From: Tateyamaria sp. syn59
GTDB taxonomy: Bacteria > Pseudomonadota > Alphaproteobacteria > Rhodobacterales > Rhodobacteraceae
Direction: 5' to 3'
NCBI RefSeq assembly: GCF_007995245.1
Contig: NZ_VCBA01000012.1
Span: 1 to 64,000, forward strand
Length of the DNA: 64,000 nt
The translations under genes were made by a program, and so were the position numbers. Every line of letters begins with the position of its first letter. Within the stretch, counting starts at the first letter, position 1. Shown here piece by piece: positions 26,192-34,676 of this stretch. The notes beneath the pieces are model-generated. The model searched no databases and was not told the origin of the DNA. It was given only the letters and a program-made list of their open reading frames with translations.

Positions 26192-27544
26192 TCAGTCAGA
26201 AGAAACACGCGCGCGTGCGTTGGCGGCTTGGGCTGGAAGCCCTGACTTCTCGTAGACATCGGCCAGCATCGTGTTGAGCGGAACCCCGTCGGGGTCGAAG
26301 GTGCGGCGCATTTCCAGAACCTGCTGCGCTTGGCTCGTCCGGCCCGCGCGGATCAGCGCGTCGAGGTGGATTTGTTCAAAGAGGTCCCGTTGGGCGTGGC
26401 TGCCGCCGCATTCGGCGAGGCGGGGCAGGGCTTTACCCAGGAAACGGATGCAGTCGTCATAGTCTTTGGCGGCATGAGCAGCGATGCCGTGCGCGGCCCA
26501 GAGGGCCACGTCGCGCCATACGGGCCAGTCGTGTTTTGTTTCGTCTTCTGCGCGGGCCTCGATGGCTTTCAAGAGGTCTTCGCCCTCGGGTCGTTGGGTG
26601 CGACCGAGGGCATAGAGGTACTGCAGTGTCAGGAAAGGGCTGGTCGTGTCGGCGCCGCGTTTGGCAATGTGGTCCGCTACATCCTGCCAGCGGTCGCCCA
26701 CGTTGATGCCCGCAAATTCGATGCGCGCCAGCAGGGATACGGCGCCCACCTGATCTTGGCTGTAGTCCCTGTTCTGGTTCCAAACGTGGGTGTCGTAGGC
26801 CGCAAGCAGGTCGTTCGTGCGCCCTGCGGAGATGTAGAACAGCGCCAGGTGCCACCAGTTGTGGCTGTGCATGAAGCTGTTGAGGTCGGCCCAGTGGTGC
26901 GCGACCGACTCAAGGAACGCTGTGCCCTCGGCCACCTGGCCACGTGTGAGGTATATGTGGGCGAGCGCGTGGTGCGCCCACGGTTCGCTTTCGTCGAGTG
27001 TGAGCGCGTACCGCGCGGCAGCTTCTGCATCGTCGAGCAGGTGGCATTCTTCGAACCCGAAGGCGAGCATGCCGTGCGCGTAGGGGATGTCGGCCGCTTC
27101 GGGTTGCGCTTTTTGTGCGATGCGCAGCATGGCGGGGAAGTCGCCGATGTTGAACGTGTGGTACTGCCCCAGTTTCAGCATGACCATGTCGCGGGGGTAG
27201 GCGCTGACAGTCGCCTCGCAGAGTTCGATCAGTTTCGGAATGTCGCCCGCGACGAAGAGGCGGGCGGCTTCGACGGCGGCCTCCTCGCGCGGGGTGAGGC
27301 CTGTGGCGGCCTGCGCGTTGTCAAGGAACGGGTTCGCCAGGTCTGGCGCAGAGGGCGCTTCGAGCAGCATGTAGAGGATCGCGGCGTAGGCGTTGGCGAG
27401 GCCGTTTGTGGGGTCAGCCTTGGCCGCCTTCAGGATGTTCACCGCCTTGGTCTGGAAGCTGATGAAGCCGTGCACGAAGTCGTCGATGCCTTGGCGGGTT
27501 GCGTCGCTGTCGCAGGTGATGGGCAGGCCAAAGAGATCTTGCAT
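26192..27544 (-). CDS. Tetratricopeptide-repeat protein, TTC38-like
   Basis: A 450-residue soluble helical protein, MQDLFGLPITCDSDATRQG at the N-terminus, with TPR-like helical pairs throughout (for example PWAHHALAHIYLTRGQVAEG) and the stretch MHSHNWWHLALFYI typical of the TTC38 family. No catalytic motif is visible; a scaffold or binding role is likely. Start chosen at ATG 27544, where homology begins; the frame extends 69 bases further. Last gene of the long minus-strand operon headed by the TetR gene, 10 bases after the upstream hydrolase gene. Confidence 0.8.
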   Translation of the reverse strand: MQDLFGLPITCDSDATRQGIDDFVHGFISFQTKAVNILKAAKADPTNGLANAYAAILYMLLEAPSAPDLANPFLDNAQAATGLTPREEAAVEAARLFVAGDIPKLIELCEATVSAYPRDMVMLKLGQYHTFNIGDFPAMLRIAQKAQPEAADIPYAHGMLAFGFEECHLLDDAEAAARYALTLDESEPWAHHALAHIYLTRGQVAEGTAFLESVAHHWADLNSFMHSHNWWHLALFYISAGRTNDLLAAYDTHVWNQNRDYSQDQVGAVSLLARIEFAGINVGDRWQDVADHIAKRGADTTSPFLTLQYLYALGRTQRPEGEDLLKAIEARAEDETKHDWPVWRDVALWAAHGIAAHAAKDYDDCIRFLGKALPRLAECGGSHAQRDLFEQIHLDALIRAGRTSQAQQVLEMRRTFDPDGVPLNTMLADVYEKSGLPAQAANARARVSSD

Positions 27545-27554
27545 GATGCCCCCT

Positions 27555-28346
27555 TCAGATCGGGTGTTTGGCGGCGTAGGCGCGCAGGAGCTCAGCCACC
27601 TGGTCGGGCGCATCCCAGTGGATCGAGTGCCCGGCCCCTTCGAGGATATGGTGCGGTAGGTGGCTGAGCACCGCGAGGATGTGGTCCGGCGGCACGATCA
27701 GGTCGAGCGCCCCGATCAGCACCTGGGTGGGGCATGTGGGGCTGGCAAGGGCCGTCCCATCGAACCCGCGCAGGGCGGTGAGTTGATGCTCCATTGCGTC
27801 GGCGGATTGCGCGTATGGGTAGGCGAGGCTGTCGGCCACAGCCTGATCCACCGCTGCTGGATCGTGGTAGACGCGGGGGTTGAAGAGCCAGGGGAAGAGG
27901 GCGCGCAGCCATGTGTCTTCGGGCGCGTTGCTGCGGCGGATCGCGATGAGCGTCGCGAAGAGCGCTGTGTTGCGGGGCAGGCGCACGGGAGCGGAGGCCG
28001 CGATATGGGTCGAGGCCATGCGGTCGGGCACTTCTTGGGCCATGTGCAGGGCGATGATCCCGCCCATGGAATGCCCGATGGTGTGGTAGCGGTCGTGGCC
28101 GAGATGGGACATGAGCGCCAGCGCGTCCTTGCACATCAGGTCAATGCTGACGGGCGCGTCCCATGGCGTTGTCTGTCCCGTTGTGCGGTTGTCGGGCATG
28201 ATGCAGGTGAAATGCTCCTGCAAAAGCGGGACGAGCGGTGTCCAGCTTGCATGATCCGACATGAAGCCCGCGATCATCAGCAGCGGTGGGCCGTTGCCCG
28301 TCGCCTCGTAATGGAGCGCGATGTCGTCCCTCTCAAACGTCGGCAT
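27555..28346 (-). CDS. Alpha/beta hydrolase
   Basis: A 263-residue alpha/beta hydrolase with PLLMIAGFMSDHASW, the nucleophile elbow IGHSMGGIIALHMA, an acid in LIGALDLIVPPDH and the catalytic His in LEGAGHSIHWDAP. Substrate unknown; the family includes esterases, lactonases and C-C hydrolases. Overlaps the upstream P1-peptidase gene by 14 bases, so translationally coupled in the operon. Confidence 0.85.
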   Translation of the reverse strand: MPTFERDDIALHYEATGNGPPLLMIAGFMSDHASWTPLVPLLQEHFTCIMPDNRTTGQTTPWDAPVSIDLMCKDALALMSHLGHDRYHTIGHSMGGIIALHMAQEVPDRMASTHIAASAPVRLPRNTALFATLIAIRRSNAPEDTWLRALFPWLFNPRVYHDPAAVDQAVADSLAYPYAQSADAMEHQLTALRGFDGTALASPTCPTQVLIGALDLIVPPDHILAVLSHLPHHILEGAGHSIHWDAPDQVAELLRAYAAKHPI

Positions 28347-29337
28347 TGAGCTGGCTCCAGGTTGGCAGCAGGTCGTTCGGGGCGGGCGTCGCGGCGTAGA
28401 CACCGCGGGCGATGGCCCGGCTGAGGCAGAGGGCGGCGGCGTGGCCGATCATGCTCAGATCCATCGGCGATGACAGCGGATTGGCGCTGGTCGAGACGCT
28501 GAACACGAGGTCGCCGTCGCCGGGGCTGTGCGCCGGCACGCAGGCGCGTGCGATGCCATCATGGGCCGCGATGGCGACTCGCTGGCACTGCGCCTTGTCC
28601 AGTGTGGCGTCGGTGGAGACGATGGCGATGGTGGTGTTGGCCCGTTCCATCATCGCGGTGAGCTTGCGGCTGTCCTGAGGCTGGCCAAGGCCCGATGCCG
28701 GATCAGCGCCGAGCCCGCCGAATTCTTCGTCGATCTCGAACGGGGCGGCCCAGAAGTGTTTGTCGCCGGGTGTTGTCACGCTTCCCATGGGATTGGCGGC
28801 CACTAGGGCGCCCACCGTAATGCCGTTGTCGAGGGTGAGGGAGGCGGTGCCCAGCCCGCCCTTCATCATCGCCGTCATTGCGCCTGTGCCCGCGCCCACC
28901 GTGCCGATCGGCGTGTTGTCGGTTGCTGCGTCATACGCCGCGCGGCCAAGTGCGGGGTAGGGTGTGTCCGTCCACGACTGGTCGCCGCCCGACAACAGGT
29001 CAAAGATGATGGCCCCCGGCACAAGCGGGATGATCGCATTGCCCACGCGGTAGCCGCGCCCCCGCGCCCGCAGACCCGCTACGACGCCAGAGCAGGCATC
29101 GAGCCCGTAAGCCGACCCACCGGCCAGCACCAGAGCGTCGACCTGTGCGACGGACTTGTCGGGCGCCAGCAGGTCGGTTTCCCGCGTGCCCGGCGCGCCG
29201 CCTTGCACCGCGACCGAGGCCGTGAATGGCGTGTCGGCCGTCAGCACGGTGACGCCGGATTTGAGGGTGTCGTCCTGCGCGTGGCCGACCTTGAGCCCGG
29301 CAATATCCGTGATCGCGTTTTGCGGGCCTGGGGTCAT
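28333..29337 (-). CDS. P1-family (DmpA/NylC-like) aminopeptidase or amidase
   Basis: A 334-residue N-terminal-nucleophile-type hydrolase of peptidase family S58. Recognised by ITDIAGLKVGHAQ at the start, GGAPGTRETDLL, VLAGGSAYGLDA and TVGAGTGA. The maturation site is probably near VAANPMGSV, where family members self-cleave to free a Ser or Thr nucleophile. Relatives release N-terminal residues from peptides and beta-peptides or open synthetic oligoamides, so an amide substrate for this operon is possible. Start at ATG 29337 fits homologues. Confidence 0.85.
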   Translation of the reverse strand: MTPGPQNAITDIAGLKVGHAQDDTLKSGVTVLTADTPFTASVAVQGGAPGTRETDLLAPDKSVAQVDALVLAGGSAYGLDACSGVVAGLRARGRGYRVGNAIIPLVPGAIIFDLLSGGDQSWTDTPYPALGRAAYDAATDNTPIGTVGAGTGAMTAMMKGGLGTASLTLDNGITVGALVAANPMGSVTTPGDKHFWAAPFEIDEEFGGLGADPASGLGQPQDSRKLTAMMERANTTIAIVSTDATLDKAQCQRVAIAAHDGIARACVPAHSPGDGDLVFSVSTSANPLSSPMDLSMIGHAAALCLSRAIARGVYAATPAPNDLLPTWSQLNADV

Positions 29338-29352
29338 TGAGATTTCGTGCCT

Positions 29353-29381
29353 CCGGCGGCGGTTTACTTGGCGAAATGAAG
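29353..29381 (+). repeat. Degenerate copy of the hairpin-tail repeat
   Basis: CGGCGGCGG followed by a tail differing by one base from GGTTTATCTGGCGAAATGAA (TTTACTTGG for TTTATCTGG). The hairpin arm is missing or decayed. Located between the cupin gene and the P1-peptidase gene. Confidence 0.6.
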
Positions 29382-29386
29382 AAGGA

Positions 29387-29737
29387 TCAGATGCGGGGTT
29401 TTGGAGCTGCTGTAGCCGGATCTCCTGTGTTGGGGACACCCTTGGGTTCGATCAGCAGCACCTTGCATTCGTGTTCCGCACGGGGGCGGTGGGTGATGCC
29501 CTTGGGCACGACAAAGAGCTCTCCGGCTTTGACAGCGTGGCTTTGGTCATTGATGTCCATCACCATTTCGCCCTCGAGCACGAGGAAGAAGTCATCGGTG
29601 TCCTCGTGCAGGTGGAAGGGGAACTCGCCCTGGAATTTCACCACCATGACGTCGTTGTCGTTGTAATCGGCCACCACATGCGGGTCCCAGTGGGTTGAGA
29701 ACTGAGCAAATTTGTCGGTGAGGTTGATGGGCTGCAT
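29387..29737 (-). CDS. Small cupin-domain protein
   Basis: A 116-residue single cupin beta barrel. Motif 1 is FPFHLHEDTDDFFLVLEGEM (His, His, Glu metal ligands) and motif 2 is GELFVVPKGITHRP. The fold suits a metal-dependent isomerase, dioxygenase or sensor, but no specific activity can be named. ATG 29737 (MQPINLTDKF) is preferred over a start 30 bases upstream. In the TetR-led operon. Confidence 0.85.
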   Translation of the reverse strand: MQPINLTDKFAQFSTHWDPHVVADYNDNDVMVVKFQGEFPFHLHEDTDDFFLVLEGEMVMDINDQSHAVKAGELFVVPKGITHRPRAEHECKVLLIEPKGVPNTGDPATAAPKPRI

Positions 29738-29800
29738 TGCTGTCTCCGGTTCGGTCGGGGTTATCATTCCTGAAAGATCGCCGGTCTCAAGAGTGGCACT

Positions 29801-30643
29801 TCAACCGGTGAGGAAGGCGCGCATCATGCGTTCGGCGCCCTCCGGGTCATCGCGATGGACGCCGTGGCCGCAGTTTTCGAATAGTTCGAGCCGGGCGTTG
29901 GCGCCTATGGCGGCGGCGATTTCTTCCGAGCAACGGGTTGGGGTGACCGGATCTTCTACCCCACCCAGCACAAGGGTGGGGCAGGAGATGGCGGCGAGTT
30001 GGGGCCGCAGGTCCATGCCCATCATTTCGTTGGCGAAGAAGTGGATGTTGACCTCGGGTTTTTCGATGGCGCGGTTGCGGAAGGATGCGCCATCGGTCGG
30101 GATGGTGCGGGAGTAGAGTGGGAGGCAGACCTCGCCATAACGTTTGTAGCCGTCGAGGGTCGGGTTGGAGAAGAAGTCATGCGCGATCTGCCCAGCTTCC
30201 GGGCCGCCGAGTTCGGTGGCTTTGGCGACGGTGTCTTCCAGCAGGAACCGCGCGGCGGTCGAGGACAGGATCAGCCGCGCCGGGTGATCGGGGTGGCGGG
30301 CGGCGTAGTGCATGGCCACCATGCCGCCAAAGGACTGGCCGAAGACAAGTGGTTTTTCGATGCCGAGGGCTGTGCAGAAGTCGGCAATATCGTCGGCCCA
30401 CTGGTCGAGATGCCATGTGTTTTGCGGGGCGTCGGATCGGCCACAGCCGCGGTGGTCAAGGAAGACCACCTGGAACGCATCGGCGAACCGGTCGAAATAG
30501 GGGCGCAATGTGCTGTGGTCAAAGCCCGGACCACCGTGCAGAACAAGCAGTGTGGGCCGTTCGACCATGTGGTCGCCCTCGGGCTGCAAGCGCGGACCAA
30601 CCGTGTCGAAGAAGATCCGCGCGCCGTTTAGATGCAGAAACAT
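29801..30643 (-). CDS. Proline-iminopeptidase-like alpha/beta hydrolase
   Basis: A 280-residue alpha/beta hydrolase of the prolyl-iminopeptidase type: LLVLHGGPGFDHS oxyanion loop, VVFLDHRGCGRSD, nucleophile elbow VFGQSFGGMVAMHYA and His in ENCGHGVH. It is clearly paralogous to the hydrolase at 31387-32244 and, like it, follows a short-chain dehydrogenase gene. 13 bases downstream of the SDR. Confidence 0.85.
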   Translation of the reverse strand: MFLHLNGARIFFDTVGPRLQPEGDHMVERPTLLVLHGGPGFDHSTLRPYFDRFADAFQVVFLDHRGCGRSDAPQNTWHLDQWADDIADFCTALGIEKPLVFGQSFGGMVAMHYAARHPDHPARLILSSTAARFLLEDTVAKATELGGPEAGQIAHDFFSNPTLDGYKRYGEVCLPLYSRTIPTDGASFRNRAIEKPEVNIHFFANEMMGMDLRPQLAAISCPTLVLGGVEDPVTPTRCSEEIAAAIGANARLELFENCGHGVHRDDPEGAERMMRAFLTG

Positions 30644-30656
30644 GGCCGTACCTTTC

Positions 30657-31397
30657 CTAGATGCAGCGCCCGCCGTCCACTTCCATTGCCACGCCCGTGA
30701 TCATCGATGCCGCGTCGGAACAGAGGAATGTTGCCGCAGCTCCCATATCCTGTGGGGTCGAGAAGCGCCCGAGCGGGATAGTGGACAGGAACTTTTCGCG
30801 GGTTTCGGGTGTGTCCTCGCCCATGAAACTCTTGAGCAGGGGCGTTTCGCCCGCGACCGGGTTGATGGCGTTCACGCGCACGCCGTGTGGGGCAAGCTCG
30901 ACCGCCATCGCCTTGGTTGCGGTGATCATCCAGCCCTTGGAGGCGTTGTACCAGTTGAGCCGGGGCCGGGGGCTGACGCCCGCTGTTGAGGCGACGTTCA
31001 GGATGGCACCCGCCCCGCGCTCCTTGAAATGCGGCACGAGGTGGCGCGCGGTGAGGTAGACCGACTTGGCATTCACGGCGAGTACGCGGTCGAAATCGTC
31101 TTCGGTGACGTCCTCCATAGCTTGCGGCAGGTGCGTGATCCCGGCGTTGTTCACGAGGATGTCGAGATGGCCGAAAGTGTTGATCGCATGGTTGGCCAGC
31201 TTCTGGACCGAAGTGTTGTCGGAGACGTCAACTTGGGCCGGTAAGCCGCCGATGTTGCTTGCGATGGCTTCTGCGCCATCGCCATTGATGTCCGCCACCA
31301 TGACGCGCGCGCCTTGGGCGGCAAAGGCTCGGGCGATCCCTTCACCAAAGCCGCTGGCGCCACCTGTGACTATGGCCGTCTTGCCCTCAAGCTGCAT
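30657..31397 (-). CDS. Short-chain dehydrogenase/reductase (glucose dehydrogenase-like)
   Basis: A 246-residue classical SDR: NAD(P) motif TGGASGFGEGIA, NNAG in LVNNAGITH, and the catalytic Tyr-Lys in WYNASKG with a Ser upstream (ASTAGVSP). Asp in VADINGDG suggests NAD preference. Oxidises a secondary alcohol or reduces a ketone of unknown identity. Overlaps the upstream hydrolase by 11 bases. Confidence 0.88.
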   Translation of the reverse strand: MQLEGKTAIVTGGASGFGEGIARAFAAQGARVMVADINGDGAEAIASNIGGLPAQVDVSDNTSVQKLANHAINTFGHLDILVNNAGITHLPQAMEDVTEDDFDRVLAVNAKSVYLTARHLVPHFKERGAGAILNVASTAGVSPRPRLNWYNASKGWMITATKAMAVELAPHGVRVNAINPVAGETPLLKSFMGEDTPETREKFLSTIPLGRFSTPQDMGAAATFLCSDAASMITGVAMEVDGGRCI

Positions 31398-32244
31398 CCG
31401 ACACCTCCCCTATAAAATTGCGCATGAGGGTATAGAACGCATCAGTCGCGTCAAAGTCGACCGTGTGGCCTGCGTTTTCCAGCAGATGGTAGCGGGCGTC
31501 GGGCAGGTGCCTGGCGATCTCCGCGCCCAAGGTGTGGGGCATGATCGGGTCCTTTTCGCCTGCAATGACGAGGGCGGGGCAGGGAACATCGGCAAGAGCC
31601 CTGCGGAAGTCAAAGCGCCCATGCTCGTTTCTGGGGCCGTTGAAGTGCATGGCCACGGGGTTCTTGACGATCATGCGGGCCATCATGTCGGGGTTCAGCC
31701 CCGTGACGGAATAGAGCGGCAGGCACGTGTCGAAATAGGCTTGGCGGCGCTCTGGCGTTGGGTCGGACCAGTAGGTGCGTGCCACATCGCCGGCTTTGTC
31801 ACCTCCGATGCGGGCGAAGGCGGCGAAGACCGCTTCGAAATCCACCTTGGCTGCGGTCACCGACAGGATGAGACCGGACAGCCGGTCGGGGTGCCGGGTG
31901 GCAAAGGATTGCGCGACATAGCCGCCAAAGGACGCGCCATAGATGATGGGCCGTTCGATCCCCAGCACATCGCACAGACCCGCGATGTCATCGCCCCATT
32001 GGGCGAGGGTCCAGGTGGCGGGGTCGCCATCGTCGGACCGCCCGTTGCCGCGATGATCGACATAGAGGATCTGGCACAGGTCAGTGAGTTGGCCCAGATG
32101 CGGTTTGTAGATGGAATGATCCGCGCCCGGCCCGCCGTGCAGGGCGATGAGTGTCGGCTTTTCCCGCATGAGCGGACCATCTGGGACAAGGCCAGCACCT
32201 TCGATGTCGACATAGAGACGGACGCCGTTCACCTCGATCCGCAT
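31387..32244 (-). CDS. Proline-iminopeptidase-like alpha/beta hydrolase (paralogue)
   Basis: A 285-residue alpha/beta hydrolase with LIALHGGPGADHS, YVDHRGNGRSDD, the nucleophile elbow IYGASFGGYVAQSFA and His in ENAGHTVDFD. ATG 32244 (MRIEVNGVRLYVD) overlaps the stop of the upstream SDR by one base (TAATG). The reading frame is open about 900 bases further upstream but that is SDR antisense-frame noise. Confidence 0.85.
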   Translation of the reverse strand: MRIEVNGVRLYVDIEGAGLVPDGPLMREKPTLIALHGGPGADHSIYKPHLGQLTDLCQILYVDHRGNGRSDDGDPATWTLAQWGDDIAGLCDVLGIERPIIYGASFGGYVAQSFATRHPDRLSGLILSVTAAKVDFEAVFAAFARIGGDKAGDVARTYWSDPTPERRQAYFDTCLPLYSVTGLNPDMMARMIVKNPVAMHFNGPRNEHGRFDFRRALADVPCPALVIAGEKDPIMPHTLGAEIARHLPDARYHLLENAGHTVDFDATDAFYTLMRNFIGEVSDAA

Positions 32245-32960
32245 TATGCCGTGGCCCTTCCGCCCGACTGGTCGAAACAGAACCCGGTGGTGAAGCTGGC
32301 CTCGTCCGAGGCGAGCCAGCAGGCCATGCTGGCGATTTCGTCCACGGTGCCGAAGCGGCCCATGGGGATCTTGGATTGCATGAAGTCGATGTGTTCTTGG
32401 GTCATCTGGTCGAAGATTGCCGTGCGTACCGCCGCCGGGGCGATGGCGTTGCAAGTCACACCGCTGGTTGCCAGTTCCTTGCCCAGCGATTTCGTCAGGC
32501 CGATCACACCTGCCTTGGAGGCGGAATAGGCCGGCGCATTCGGGTTCCCCTCTTTCCCGGCGATGGAGGCGATGTTGACTATCCGGCCCCAGCCCTTGTC
32601 CCGCATGATCGGGGCGGCGGCGCGGTTGCAGTAAAAGACGGCGTTGAGGTTGAGATTGTGGACTTTCAGCCAGTCGTCGATGGGATAGTCCCAGGTGGTC
32701 GTGTTGGGCCCGGTGATCCCGGCAGAGCAGACGAGGATGTCGGGATCGGCCTCCGCCATGGCATTGGCAACCGCCTCTGCGTTGGTCACGTCGATCAGAC
32801 GCGTGCCCATGTCGAGCGCGGCAAGTGCTTCGGCATTGATGTCCCAGACCTCGACCGTGCCGCCCTCGGCCGTGATCCGTTGCGCAATGCCGTGACCAAG
32901 CCCTGCGGCGCCGCCTGTAACGACGGCCTTGCGCCCGTGAAATCGGTTTTCGAAGATCAT
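32244..32960 (-). CDS. Short-chain dehydrogenase/reductase
   Basis: A 238-residue classical SDR: VTGGAAGLGHGIA, CSAGITGP in place of NNAG, catalytic Ser in NIASIAGKEG and YSASKAGVIG. The Asp in VWDINAEA points to NAD. Its ATG overlaps the stop of the broken small gene upstream (ATGA). Homologues act as 3-oxoacyl or sugar-type dehydrogenases; the substrate here is unknown. Confidence 0.88.
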   Translation of the reverse strand: MIFENRFHGRKAVVTGGAAGLGHGIAQRITAEGGTVEVWDINAEALAALDMGTRLIDVTNAEAVANAMAEADPDILVCSAGITGPNTTTWDYPIDDWLKVHNLNLNAVFYCNRAAAPIMRDKGWGRIVNIASIAGKEGNPNAPAYSASKAGVIGLTKSLGKELATSGVTCNAIAPAAVRTAIFDQMTQEHIDFMQSKIPMGRFGTVDEIASMACWLASDEASFTTGFCFDQSGGRATA

Positions 32961-33235
32961 TCCGTGCCCTCATCGTATTCTGCGTCATGTATCGGTGCGT
33001 CCGGCGCTTGGCAGTCAAGACTGCGCCGATAGGCGATGCAGCCGCGCATGAACTGATCCCAGGGGGGTACGGCGATGTCCGCTGCGTTCGTTTCCGGCAG
33101 GAGGCCCCACAGGTCGGGGTGAAATCAGCACAGGTCATGGCCGGAACTGTCGCGATGGGAACGTATGCCCGCGCGCAGGCGTTTGACGTCGGCCACCAGT
33201 GCGGTGCGGTCCATTGTGTTCAGGTCGTCATCCAT
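32957..33235 (-). pseudogene. Small conserved gene interrupted by in-frame TGA
   Basis: A 92-codon frame runs from ATG 33235, overlapping the aldehyde dehydrogenase stop, to TGA 32957, overlapping the next SDR start (ATGA), but is broken by a TGA at 33127-33125. Ignoring it, the product reads ...RSHRDSSGHDLC-stop-FHPDLWGLLPE... The family of small proteins with a GHDxCW...LLPE signature usually has Trp after Cys, so the TGA replaces TGG. It is either a one-base nonsense mutation, a sequencing error, or a read-through codon. Perfect coupling to both neighbours suggests it was functional until recently. Confidence 0.7.
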
Positions 33236-34676
33236 GGTGCGTTGCCACCGTTTTGAGCGTGGAAAAGCCGTAAAGCGCCTGGAACCCCTTTTCGCGGCCA
33301 TGGCCGGACTTGCCAACGCCGCCAAAGGGCAGTTCGACCCCGCCGCCCGCGCCGTAGTTGTTGATAAAGACCTGGCCCGCGCGCAGCCCCTTGGACAGCC
33401 GCATTTGCCGCGCGCCTTCGCGGGTCCAGACGCTGGCCACCAGCCCGTAGTCGGTGCCGTTGGCGATACGCAATGCGTCTTCTTCGGTGTCGAAGGGGAT
33501 CAGCACCTGGACCGGGCCGAAGATTTCGTCGCGGGCGAGGGCGTGGTCCGGCGGGACGTTGTCGAAGAGCGTCGGCAGGACGTAAGCGCCAGTTTCGGGC
33601 GCGTTCTGCGGGTGACCCTGGGCGGCGATGGTCAGGTCCGAGCCTTGGGTAAGAAAGCCTTGGACGATCTCTTGCTGGCGTTTTGAGATCAGCGGGCCGA
33701 CCCGCAAGTCGTCCAGCGCAGGTCCAACGGTCAGGTCCGCATATTCGGCGGCCATACGGTCACGTACTTCTCCATAAGCGCCCCGCTGCACGAGGATCCG
33801 TGAGGAGGCAGAGCAGGTCTGCCCGGCGTTCTGAATGCCTGCGTTCACGAGGAAGGGCAGGGCCGCGTCGATGTCCGCGTCGTCAAACACAAGTTGCGGG
33901 GACTTTCCGCCCAGTTCCAGCGTCACCGGCACTACATTTGCGCCCGCCGCCTGTTGCACCAAAGCGCCCGTGCGAACCGATCCGGTGAAACTGATATGCT
34001 GCACGCCGGGATGCGCAGCGAGGGCCGCGCCGGCCTCTGACCCCAGCCCCGGCACCACGTTCAGCGCGCCGTCAGGCAAGCCTGCGTCCGCCGCGATATG
34101 GGCAAAGGCCAGGGCGGTCAGGCATGCCTCCTCCGCCGGTTTCAGCACGCAAGCATTGCCCATGGCAAGCGATGCACCGACGCTACGCCCGATGATTTGC
34201 ATGGGGTAGTTCCACGGCACGATATGGCCGGTAACGCCGTGTGGTTCGCGCAGGGTGTAGACAGTGTAGCCGTCGAGATAGGGGATCGTCTCGCCCATCA
34301 CCTTATCTGCTGCGCCGCCGTAGAATTCCATGTAGCGGGCGAGCGCCATGGCGTCGGCACGGGCTTGGCTGAGCGGTTTGCCGACGTCCATCGCTTCGAG
34401 CGTGGCGAGGTCTTCGACGCGCTCCAACACTTTGCGTCCGATTTCGGTCAGTATACGGCCCCGTTCAGTGGCGGTCATGCGACCCCATGCTCCGGCCCGC
34501 GCGTCGTGAGCAGCGACAACCGCGGCGTCGATGTCGGCGGCACCGCCGCGCGCGATATTCGCCAAGTCTGTGCCATCAGAGGGATTGATCAGTTGCAAGG
34601 TGTCAGCAGCCGTCCGCCACGCGCCGCGGATCAACATGCAGGCCGGATCGAACCAGAGCGGGGCGGTCATGGTCAT
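33228..34676 (-). CDS. Aldehyde dehydrogenase family protein
   Basis: A 482-residue NAD(P)-dependent aldehyde dehydrogenase. Seen are VPWNYPMQI, the cofactor stretch FTGSVRTGALV, the catalytic Glu in LELGGKSPQ and the nucleophilic Cys in NAGQTCSASSR, plus EIFGPVQVLIPF. Betaine-aldehyde or gamma-aminobutyraldehyde type enzymes look most similar, but the substrate cannot be fixed. In the operon it would oxidise an aldehyde formed by the SDR or hydrolase steps. Confidence 0.9.
   Translation of the reverse strand: MTMTAPLWFDPACMLIRGAWRTAADTLQLINPSDGTDLANIARGGAADIDAAVVAAHDARAGAWGRMTATERGRILTEIGRKVLERVEDLATLEAMDVGKPLSQARADAMALARYMEFYGGAADKVMGETIPYLDGYTVYTLREPHGVTGHIVPWNYPMQIIGRSVGASLAMGNACVLKPAEEACLTALAFAHIAADAGLPDGALNVVPGLGSEAGAALAAHPGVQHISFTGSVRTGALVQQAAGANVVPVTLELGGKSPQLVFDDADIDAALPFLVNAGIQNAGQTCSASSRILVQRGAYGEVRDRMAAEYADLTVGPALDDLRVGPLISKRQQEIVQGFLTQGSDLTIAAQGHPQNAPETGAYVLPTLFDNVPPDHALARDEIFGPVQVLIPFDTEEDALRIANGTDYGLVASVWTREGARQMRLSKGLRAGQVFINNYGAGGGVELPFGGVGKSGHGREKGFQALYGFSTLKTVATHHG

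Noticed and set aside
33119-33130. Selenocysteine codon in the small gene
   Set aside because: The TGA sits where related proteins have Trp, and no convincing SECIS hairpin was seen immediately downstream; kept as a possibility to check but not annotated.
31387-33138. A 583-codon frame upstream-extended from the alpha/beta hydrolase
   Set aside because: The N-terminal 298 codons are the antisense-frame shadow of the SDR gene and the interrupted small gene; homology starts at ATG 32244.
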